Source of the DNA: Sphingopyxis sp.
GTDB taxonomy: Bacteria > Pseudomonadota > Alphaproteobacteria > Sphingomonadales > Sphingomonadaceae
Assembly (NCBI GenBank): GCA_002733865.1
Contig: NVXM01000001.1
Span: 76,206-140,205, forward strand
Reading direction: 5' to 3'
Length of the DNA stretch: 64,000 bases
Every line of letters begins with the position of its first letter. Position 1 is the stretch's first letter. The position numbers were made by a program, and so were the translations under genes. Below are positions 8,251-16,105 of this stretch, piece after piece. Under the pieces are notes generated by a model. The model saw only the letters and a program-made list of their open reading frames with translations. It did not search any database and was not told the origin of the DNA.

Positions 8251-9393
8251 CTAATCCAACTCAGATTCATTGAGCGGGACGACGAGAGTACCATATACCC
8301 AGCCCTGAGTGAGCTGGTTAGCCAACGGATCGCGATAGACAATTCGGAACCAACGGCCTTCTTTCTCAACAATCGCTATCGGAACACCTCCATCCAAAAT
8401 GGCGAGCCGTTGTCCCGTACGTTCGGGCTTGTGGCGAATGCTCGCCCTTCTGAGAATTTCACCCCTTGGCAGGTCGGAGATGAAGGATTCATCGAGAGCA
8501 TTTTCGGCCTCAAGAATCTTCCCGAGGTCGTCATGCAGTGCATCGACACTGGATTGAAGCTCCGAGTAGGCCGCTCTCTCATCCTCAGACATCGAGGCTT
8601 CAGGTTGCAACTGTGGCAATGCCATTATCGCTAATGCAAACACCAAAACGCTGACCAAGCCCGCGCTCCGTAGTTCTTCAACGGTGTTTTCCTTAAAGTG
8701 GCTAAAGATTGCCGATATTATCGAAACGAACGCGATAAAGAGGCGAGCGCTTTCATCTGCCGTTTCTGCTTGTGCCAGAGCTTCGACAATGTTTTGCGCT
8801 TCGATGGCTTGCTCAGCGACCCATTGGGTTGACACGGTCTGAATATGGTTATTCGCCGTTGCCCGAAGCATCGCAACATCGAGAAACATCGCGCGTTCAG
8901 CAATCGTGCGGATCGCGCTCACATTTGGAGAAAATTGCTCAGCCAGAATTTTCCATTGAGACTGCCATTGTGTCGCGGCCATTGCGGCGGACAACACCCC
9001 TTTCTGCTCCTGCATCGCCTTGGCGGTGGCAAGAATGCCGGTGTCGAAGGACTGTGCCAGCAACTTGAGCTGGTTTGTGAGACTGTCGTTTTGCTTGCTC
9101 AGAGCTAGAGCAGTTTCCCTGATCGCCGAAAACTGATTTGGAGCCATAAGCTGATTGATGGATTGAAATTGATCGGCATGCAATTTTCTGGCTTGCTCAA
9201 CAGCACTCAGAACGCCAGAGTTCTGTAATTCCGCGAATTGTTTCAAGGGGCTTTTCCTCGCATCCATCTGCTCCTGGAGGACAGAGGCAGGACCAAGGGC
9301 GCGTTTCAACATCAAAGCCTGTTCGCGCTCACGTCGATAGAAATCTTCGATTCCGTTTGTCGAGCTTAGGCCAAATGGATTTTTGTTTTTCAT
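8251..9393 (-). CDS. Membrane protein with C-terminal SH3-like domain
   Basis: 380 aa. The first 210 residues are polar, Gln/Ala-rich and helical. Two hydrophobic stretches follow (LFIAFVSIISAIF and LVSVLVFALAIMALP), a short coiled region, and a C-terminal domain of about 60 residues (IVEKEGRWFRIVYR then GWVYGTLV) typical of bacterial SH3 folds. The protein is probably in the inner membrane with the SH3 domain on one side. It faces the 7089-8212 pair convergently. Small two-pass membrane proteins in defence cargo often act as effectors, but nothing here proves that. Confidence 0.72.
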   Translation of the reverse strand: MKNKNPFGLSSTNGIEDFYRREREQALMLKRALGPASVLQEQMDARKSPLKQFAELQNSGVLSAVEQARKLHADQFQSINQLMAPNQFSAIRETALALSKQNDSLTNQLKLLAQSFDTGILATAKAMQEQKGVLSAAMAATQWQSQWKILAEQFSPNVSAIRTIAERAMFLDVAMLRATANNHIQTVSTQWVAEQAIEAQNIVEALAQAETADESARLFIAFVSIISAIFSHFKENTVEELRSAGLVSVLVFALAIMALPQLQPEASMSEDERAAYSELQSSVDALHDDLGKILEAENALDESFISDLPRGEILRRASIRHKPERTGQRLAILDGGVPIAIVEKEGRWFRIVYRDPLANQLTQGWVYGTLVVPLNESELD

Positions 9394-10018
9394 GCGCTTA
9401 GTATGGCAGAATCGCCGTTCATTCGCCAGCTATCTAGGTATGAACCACACTGAACCGTGACACTTCGTTTGACGGCATGCATTGCAGCAGACAGACGCGA
9501 TAAGGCGTACTGCAAGATGTCTGGTGTACTACACCAGCTATCTTGGCAAAGGAGACACTGCGTTCTCCCGTTGCATCCCTCTCGCCATTGGCGCGCATCA
9601 GGCATTGAGCCTTTGCTGCGCCATCGGGTAGACTTCGCTCTCCCCAAACCCCATCGATCAAGGAGCGTGCCTGCCCCTTGAAACCCAGCCTCTCCCGAGA
9701 GGCCAACCCTGCGCGGATTGGATGAGCGGCAGGGGCTTGGAGAAGTGCCTCTCCACCCTGCACCCGAACCATGCAGCAAGCGTTTGGCCGCTTGCATTCA
9801 CCAGTCGGGGAAGCGTTCCGTCCCCCCGACACCCCTGCGACTATTTCATGGAGAGCATCCAGGCCAGAGGCAATGTGGATAGGTTGATTGTGGCGCGCAG
9901 AACGCGGTGACAATCTTCCCCATTTGGGCTAACGATTATATGCCTATGACTCTTTTCCTGCGCTAACATGAATTAGCAGTTCGAATGAATTCATGGCAGT
10001 TTGGGGAAATCGCGCGAA
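9394..10018. other. Gene-free region with a multi-hairpin structure
   Basis: No convincing gene lies here. Between about 9660 and 9840 hairpins are packed in series: GGAGA/TCTCC (9739-9754), GCAAGCG/CGCTTGC (9776-9795) and CGGGG/CCCCG (9806-9828). An outer pair GCAGGGG (9729-9735) and CCCCTGC (9832-9838) closes them. Another small hairpin CCTCT/AGAGG lies upstream. The nested arrangement suggests a structured RNA or a single-strand DNA fold. Elements GGCCGC and GGGGAA...GTTCC recur in the opposite orientation at 24.5 kb. The last 100 bp should carry the promoter of the methyltransferase operon. Confidence 0.5.
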
Positions 10019-12814
10019 ATGAATGCAGTAGAAATTGAAGAAGCAGTATCGGAATTAGCAAGTCAGCCTTTTGACAAGGCCGAATTCCCATATCAATTTC
10101 TAGAAAGCTTCGGGCGAAACGCCACCGCAATTAAGCGTCTGCGGACCAAAAATACCAATCAATCAGACCTAGACGGCGGCGTTTTGCAGCGTAGCCATAT
10201 CCACATTGCTACCTGCGACGTTGGCGCGGTTGATGCGACCATGAACGCATTGCGCGATAGCCCCAAAACGGCGGCGCAGAAGGCCAGATACATTCTCGCG
10301 ACCGATGGCGAGACGTTGCAGGCCGAAGACCTCACTACTGACGACGCGCCTATTGCTTGCAACTATGCCGACTTCCCCGATCATTTCGGCTTTTTCCTGC
10401 CGCTCGCAGGTATCAGCACGGTCAAGCAAATCCGCGAGAGCAGCTTTGATATTCGTGCTACCAGCCGCCTCAACCGCCTTTATGTGGAGCTTCTGAAAGA
10501 CAACCCAGACTGGGCCACTGCTGAACGCCGCCCAGATATGAACCACTTCATGGCGCGGCTGATCTTTTGCTTCTTTGCCGAGGATACAGACATCTTCAAC
10601 GGTGACGGATTATTCACCGGCACAGTTGAGCAGATGAGCGAGCGTGATGCGTCCAATACGCATGAGATCATCGGCGAGCTTTTCCGCGCGATGGACACGA
10701 AGATTGAGGATCGTGCATCCGCCAGCCTGCCGCGCTGGGCTGATGTATTTCCCTATGTGAACGGCCAGCTCTTTTCGGGCAGCACGGAAACTCCGCGATT
10801 CAGCAAGATTGCGCGGTCTTATCTAATCCACATCGGAAATTTGGATTGGACGAAAATAAACCCCGATATCTTCGGCTCTATGATTCAGGCCGTTGCGGAT
10901 GATGAAGAGCGCGGCGCACTGGGTATGCATTATACCAGCGTCCCCAATATTCTGAAGGTTCTGAACCCGCTGTTTTTGGACGATTTGCGTGAGAAGCTGG
11001 TGGAGGCAGGGGACAATGGGCGCAAGCTGCTGAACCTGCGCAACCGCATGGCTAAAATTCGTGTGTTCGATCCTGCCTGTGGATCAGGAAATTTTCTCGT
11101 TATTGCTTATAAGGAAATGCGGGAGATCGAGGCCGCGATCAACAAACGACGCGGAGAAGCAGATCGTAAAAGTGATATTCCCCTCACCAATTATCGTGGA
11201 ATTGAACTGCGCGACTTCCCGGCGGAAATTGCGCGCCTTGCGCTAATTATAGCCGAGTATCAGTGCGATGTGACTTTTCGCGGACAACAAGAGGCTTTAG
11301 TTGAGTTTTTGCCACTAGATAGCCAGAATTGGATCACTTGTGGCAATGCGCTAAGGCTGGATTGGCTAAGCATATGTCCACCCACAGGGACAGGCGTAAA
11401 GCTAACGGGCGATGATCTTTTTAATACGCCCTTAGATCAGGCGCAAATCGACTTCGAGAACGAGGGAGGCGAGACATATATCTGTGGCAATCCGCCCTAC
11501 CTTGGAAGCCAATGGCAAAGCACTGCGCAAAAAGAAGATCTACAAAGGATTTTTGAAGGTCGGACAAAGAATTGGAAATCACTTGATTACGTGTCTGGCT
11601 GGTTTGCGAAAGCCTCAGACTTCGGGGTTCACACAAAATCTGTTGCAGCTTTGGTGTCTACAAATTCGATTTGTCAAGGACGTCAGGTTGACACTCTTTG
11701 GACGCTGATCTTTGGCACGGGCCACGAAATTTCTTTCGCTCACACTAGCTTCAAATGGGCGAACCTCGCCAGTCACAATGCTGGTGTGACTGTTGTCATT
11801 GTTGGTATCACCAAAGAGGCGAAGGCGGTTAGGAAACTCTTCTCTCTTGATGGAGAAGGCGAGACAGTAGTCAAAGAAACCGACAACATTAATCCCTATT
11901 TGATCAGTGGGCCGAATGTGATGGTGCAGCCCATCTCGAAGCCGATGGCCTCGCTTGAGGAAATGAGCTTCGGCAATATGCCGAATGAAGGCGGTTTTTT
12001 GCTTTTGACGCAGTCAGAAGCTGAACAGGTTACAGACCGATATGGGGTCGACCGTAAATTTCTTCGCCCTTTTGTGGGATCACAGGAATTCATCAAAGGA
12101 CAAGAACGGCGTTGCATCTGGGTGACAGATGAGGACTACGCGGAGGCTATAGAAAACCCTTGGTTGCGTAATACGTTCGAGGAGGTGCGCAGACAGCGCT
12201 TATTATCGAATCGAGAAACAACTAAGCAACTCGCGAACGCTCCTCATCGATTTGGTGAAATCAGACAGCGAGGAGACGAGAGCGTCATAGCCATACCGGC
12301 AATAAGCTCCGAGAATCGTGAGTACCTGCCTTGTGGTCTGTTGCCTCCCGGAACGATTATGTCGAACAAGTGCTATGCGCTCTATGATGCCCCTTTATGG
12401 AACATGGCGCTGATTGCATCGCGATTGCATTGGGTTTGGATTGGAACAGTGTGCATTAGATTGGAAATGCGCTTTTCCTATTCAAACACTCTTGGTTGGA
12501 ATACATTTCCAATCGTCAATTTGACCCAACAGAACAAGACCGACCTTACCAAATGCGCCAAAGATATATTGCTAGCGCGCGAGGCCCACTATCCGGCAAC
12601 CATCGCCGATCTTTATGACCCTGAAACCATGCCCGAAAACCTTCAGCAGGCGCATGAAGCGAATGATGAGGTATTGGAACGTATCTACATTGGTCGCCGT
12701 TTCAAGAACGACACAGAGCGGCTTGAAAAGCTATTTGAACTCTACACAAAAATGACGCAAAGTGCTGGAAAGCCATCACAAAAACAGAACAAAGAGGAGG
12801 CGGCTGCATCGTGA
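10019..12814 (+). CDS. MmeI-like class I DNA methyltransferase (adenine-type)
   Basis: 931 aa from the ATG at 10019, which has GGGGAA upstream; a TTG 18 bp earlier is less likely. A helical spacer segment (HFMARLIFCFFAEDTDIF) precedes the SAM-binding motif FDPACGSGNFLVIAYKEM and the catalytic motif NPPYLGSQ, the N6-adenine type. A target-recognition-like C-terminal half follows. The order matches the MmeI/type IIL family, but I see no PD-ExK nuclease residues at the N-terminus, so cleavage is probably left to a partner. It is the first gene of a four-gene operon; its stop overlaps the GTG start of the helicase. Its likely role is modification and recognition in a restriction-like system. Confidence 0.92.
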   Translation: MNAVEIEEAVSELASQPFDKAEFPYQFLESFGRNATAIKRLRTKNTNQSDLDGGVLQRSHIHIATCDVGAVDATMNALRDSPKTAAQKARYILATDGETLQAEDLTTDDAPIACNYADFPDHFGFFLPLAGISTVKQIRESSFDIRATSRLNRLYVELLKDNPDWATAERRPDMNHFMARLIFCFFAEDTDIFNGDGLFTGTVEQMSERDASNTHEIIGELFRAMDTKIEDRASASLPRWADVFPYVNGQLFSGSTETPRFSKIARSYLIHIGNLDWTKINPDIFGSMIQAVADDEERGALGMHYTSVPNILKVLNPLFLDDLREKLVEAGDNGRKLLNLRNRMAKIRVFDPACGSGNFLVIAYKEMREIEAAINKRRGEADRKSDIPLTNYRGIELRDFPAEIARLALIIAEYQCDVTFRGQQEALVEFLPLDSQNWITCGNALRLDWLSICPPTGTGVKLTGDDLFNTPLDQAQIDFENEGGETYICGNPPYLGSQWQSTAQKEDLQRIFEGRTKNWKSLDYVSGWFAKASDFGVHTKSVAALVSTNSICQGRQVDTLWTLIFGTGHEISFAHTSFKWANLASHNAGVTVVIVGITKEAKAVRKLFSLDGEGETVVKETDNINPYLISGPNVMVQPISKPMASLEEMSFGNMPNEGGFLLLTQSEAEQVTDRYGVDRKFLRPFVGSQEFIKGQERRCIWVTDEDYAEAIENPWLRNTFEEVRRQRLLSNRETTKQLANAPHRFGEIRQRGDESVIAIPAISSENREYLPCGLLPPGTIMSNKCYALYDAPLWNMALIASRLHWVWIGTVCIRLEMRFSYSNTLGWNTFPIVNLTQQNKTDLTKCAKDILLAREAHYPATIADLYDPETMPENLQQAHEANDEVLERIYIGRRFKNDTERLEKLFELYTKMTQSAGKPSQKQNKEEAAAS

Positions 12815-14886
12815 CCACATCCAAACCCATACCAGCCGTTACTTTCCAAACAGCCCGCACTGGCGCATCGGCCAAGTCTAATGAGCTGGGTATGCGCCCC
12901 ATGCAGGAGCGCGCGTATGCCAAGCGCGGCGAGCAGTATCTTCTCATCAAATCACCGCCAGCATCGGGAAAATCGCGCGCGCTCATGTTTATCGCGCTCG
13001 ACAAGCTCAACAATCAGGGTCTGAAACAGGCAATCATTGTCGTGCCGGAAAAGAGTATTGGCGGCAGCTTTGCAGACGAGCCTTTGTCCAAATTTGGTTT
13101 CTGGGCAGACTGGATGGTGAAGCCGCAATGGAATCTCTGCAATGCGCCGGGGGCCGATGAAGAGCGGGTTGACCCTTCCAAGGTCAAGGCAGTCGGCCAG
13201 TTTCTGGCGAGCGAAGACAAGACGCTTGTATGCACACATGCCACTTTCCGCTTTGCGGTTGAAGCGCTGGGCGTTGATGCCTTCGATAATCGGTTGATTG
13301 CCATTGATGAGTTTCATCATGTTTCGGCCAACCCTGACAACAAGCTGGGCGCATTTCTTGCCGAGTTCATGCAGCGCGATAAGTGCCATATCGTGGCTAT
13401 GACTGGCAGCTATTTTCGCGGTGATGCGGAAGCCGTGATGATGCCAGAGGATGAGGCGAAGTTTGAGAGCGTCACCTACACTTATTATGAGCAGCTCAAT
13501 GGCTATGAGCATCTGAAATCCCTGAACATCGGCTATTTCTTTTACAATGGCCGATATCTTGACGCGATTGAGGCGGTACTTGATCCCGCCAAGAAAACCA
13601 TAGTGCATATCCCCTCAGTCAACAGCCGAGAAAGCACGAAGGATAAGATCAAGGAAGTCGAAGAGATCATGGACTATCTGGGCGACTGGAAGGGGGCTGA
13701 CCCTGTCACAGGTTTCCATCTGGTCGAATTGCCAGATGGCCGAACGCTCAAGATTGCTGATCTTGTCGATGATAGCGACGCATCAAAACGCTCGAAGGTG
13801 TTGGCAGCTCTCAAAGACCCCACCCATAAGAATGACCGCGATCATATCGACATCATCATTGCGCTGGGCATGGCGAAAGAGGGCTTTGACTGGATTTGGT
13901 GCGAACACGCGCTGACCGTTGGCTATCGCTCTAGCCTGACCGAGATCATTCAGATCATCGGGCGCGCGACCCGCGATGCGCCTGGCAAGGAAGAGGCCAA
14001 CTTCACCAATCTGATTGCTGAGCCTGATGCCGCCGAGGCAACGGTGGTTGATGCCATCAATGACACGTTGAAAGCCATCGCGGCCAGCTTGCTCATGGAG
14101 CAGGTGCTTGCACCGCGTTTCAACTTCACCCCCAAAGATGCAGGGCCGAAAGCGGACTTCGATTATGGTGAGGGCGGCTATGTTGAGGGCCAGACCAATG
14201 TCGGCTTCAACGAAGAGCGCGGCCAATTTCATTTCGAAATCAAGGGACTTGTCGAACCCAAAAGCCCAGAGGCAAACCGCATCTGCCAAGAGGATTTGAA
14301 CGAGGTTATTACCGCCTTCGTGCAGGACAAGGCTGCGCTGGAACGCGGGCTATTTGATGAAGAAACTGTCCCCGAAGAGCTGACCCAAGTGAAAATGGGC
14401 AACATTGTGCGTGAGCGTTACCCTGAGCTTGATGAAGAGGATCAGGAGGCGGTGCGCCAACATGCTATCGCAGCCCTCAACCTCACACAAAAGGCAAAAC
14501 AGCTCGCAAGTGGCGGGGATGCTGGCGAAGGCGATGAGTTCAAAGCCAACACCGCATTGCTGGATGGTGTACGCAAATTCGCGATGGATGTTCGCGACCT
14601 CGACATTGACCTGATTGACCGCATCAATCCGTTCGAAGCCGCCTATGCCGTGCTGGCCAAGTCCATGAGTGAAGGCACCTTGAAGCAGGTTGCCGCAGTA
14701 ATCGAGAAGCGGAAAGTCAGTATTCCATACGAGGAAGCCCGCGATCTTGCCATTCGCGCGCTCAAGTGGAAGCAGGAAAGAGGGCGTGCGCCCGAAATCA
14801 CAGCGCAAGACCCTTGGGAAAAACGTCTCGCCGAAGGCGTTGCCGCGTTAGCCAAATTCAGATCGCAGCAGGCTGCCAATGGTTGA
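12811..14886 (+). CDS. DEAD/DEAH-type helicase of the restriction-like operon
   Basis: 691 aa, starting with GTG that overlaps the methyltransferase stop (GTGA). The superfamily 2 motifs are clear: Walker A SPPASGKS (about residue 48), a DEFHH box in place of DEAH (about 167), MTGSYF as motif III, and QIIGRATRDAPGKE as motif VI (about 380-395). The last 45 residues contain WKQERGRAPEIT, a helicase-associated type repeat that recurs near the start of the next protein. It probably translocates or remodels DNA to trigger cleavage, as helicase subunits of type I and III systems do. It is tightly coupled to its neighbours. Confidence 0.92.
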   Translation: MTTSKPIPAVTFQTARTGASAKSNELGMRPMQERAYAKRGEQYLLIKSPPASGKSRALMFIALDKLNNQGLKQAIIVVPEKSIGGSFADEPLSKFGFWADWMVKPQWNLCNAPGADEERVDPSKVKAVGQFLASEDKTLVCTHATFRFAVEALGVDAFDNRLIAIDEFHHVSANPDNKLGAFLAEFMQRDKCHIVAMTGSYFRGDAEAVMMPEDEAKFESVTYTYYEQLNGYEHLKSLNIGYFFYNGRYLDAIEAVLDPAKKTIVHIPSVNSRESTKDKIKEVEEIMDYLGDWKGADPVTGFHLVELPDGRTLKIADLVDDSDASKRSKVLAALKDPTHKNDRDHIDIIIALGMAKEGFDWIWCEHALTVGYRSSLTEIIQIIGRATRDAPGKEEANFTNLIAEPDAAEATVVDAINDTLKAIAASLLMEQVLAPRFNFTPKDAGPKADFDYGEGGYVEGQTNVGFNEERGQFHFEIKGLVEPKSPEANRICQEDLNEVITAFVQDKAALERGLFDEETVPEELTQVKMGNIVRERYPELDEEDQEAVRQHAIAALNLTQKAKQLASGGDAGEGDEFKANTALLDGVRKFAMDVRDLDIDLIDRINPFEAAYAVLAKSMSEGTLKQVAAVIEKRKVSIPYEEARDLAIRALKWKQERGRAPEITAQDPWEKRLAEGVAALAKFRSQQAANG

Positions 14887-16105
14887 TCTTTCAGACGACG
14901 AATTGCTTGCAGAGCTTGGCGTTGCCGTTGAGCAGAAGTCTGCGCGCACCTATACGCCAAAAGAAGAACGTATCATCGCGGGCTTTGAAGACGTTCTGAA
15001 ATTCTATGATGAACATGGACGCGCGCCCCAACACGGTGAACAGCGCGATATATTTGAGCGTCTCTATGCCGTTCGACTGGACCGATTGCGCGAGCTGGAA
15101 GAATGTCGTGAATTGCTCGCTGGCATGGACAAGCATGGCCTGCTTGATGCCAGTTCAGAAGCGAGCGTTGCTGCACCTGACCAGTTAGACGACGAAGCGT
15201 TGCTTGCAGAGCTTGGGGTTGAGGCTGGAGGTGAAGATGACATCACCCAGCTTCGCCACGTTCAGACACGCGAGGAACGACGCGCGGCGGAAGAGATCGC
15301 CAATCGCACAAAGTGTGAGGATTTTGAGAAATTCAAACCTCTGTTGGACCAAGCTAGCGCCGACATTGAAACTGGCGTGCGGATCACGCGCAAAATCAGG
15401 AAGGATGCTGGATTTCTCAAAGCCGACATCGCCAAAGGACAGTTCTTTATTGTCGGAGGGCAGCTCGCCTATATCGCAGACGTTGGCGAGCAGATAAGGG
15501 CGCCGAACGGCGAGTTTGATGCCCGCTTGCGGGTCATCTATTCCAATGGAACGGAAAGTGATCTGCTCCTTCGCTCGTTGCAGCGCGCCATCTACAAGGA
15601 TGACGCGAGCAGGCAGGTGTCCGAGCCGTCAGCAGGACCGCTCTTTGTCACTGAGGGCGAACAAGCTGAGACTGAAAGCGGCACGATCTATGTGCTTCGC
15701 AGCAAATCCGATCACCCGATGATCGCTGAACACCGCGACCTGATCCACAAGATTGGCGTAACTGGTGGATCGGTTGAATCTCGAATTTCAGGAGCTGAAA
15801 AAGACGCCACATATTTACTGGCCGGCGTCGAAGTGGTCGCCACTTACAAGCTGTATGATATCAATCGCAAACGCTTGGAGGCACTAATCCATAAGGTTTT
15901 TGCCTCAGCCCAGCTTGATCTAGAACTTCAGGATCGCTTCGGCAATCCAGTACGGCCTAGGGAATGGTTTTTGGTGCCTTTGGCCGCAATCGATGAAGCG
16001 GTTGAGCGGATCAAAGATGGGACGATCACTCAATATCAATACGACGCAAAATCAGCCATCTTGGCGGATACCACCTCAGCCAAGGCAGCAATAAATGACC
16101 GATAG
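14879..16105 (+). CDS. GIY-YIG (T5orf172/MUG113-like) nuclease protein
   Basis: 408 aa; the ATG lies 8 bp inside the helicase gene. The C-terminal domain (about 262-375) shows TIYVLRS, HKIGVTGGSVESR and RLEALIHKVF, the layout of GIY-YIG nucleases of the T5orf172/MUG113 type, with the Arg and Glu expected for catalysis. The N-terminus has two copies of a DDE(a)LLAELGV motif (about residues 6-15 and 104-114), also near-identical in DNA. It also has a segment FYDEHGRAP like the helicase C-terminus. In this operon it is the natural candidate for the cutting subunit, with the repeats possibly docking on the helicase. Confidence 0.87.
   Translation: MVDLSDDELLAELGVAVEQKSARTYTPKEERIIAGFEDVLKFYDEHGRAPQHGEQRDIFERLYAVRLDRLRELEECRELLAGMDKHGLLDASSEASVAAPDQLDDEALLAELGVEAGGEDDITQLRHVQTREERRAAEEIANRTKCEDFEKFKPLLDQASADIETGVRITRKIRKDAGFLKADIAKGQFFIVGGQLAYIADVGEQIRAPNGEFDARLRVIYSNGTESDLLLRSLQRAIYKDDASRQVSEPSAGPLFVTEGEQAETESGTIYVLRSKSDHPMIAEHRDLIHKIGVTGGSVESRISGAEKDATYLLAGVEVVATYKLYDINRKRLEALIHKVFASAQLDLELQDRFGNPVRPREWFLVPLAAIDEAVERIKDGTITQYQYDAKSAILADTTSAKAAINDR

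Noticed and set aside
9434..9913. A 159-aa and a 135-aa open frame on the reverse strand, and two on the forward strand
   Set aside because: They lie over the nested hairpins, have no ribosome sites, and overlap one another with low-complexity content.
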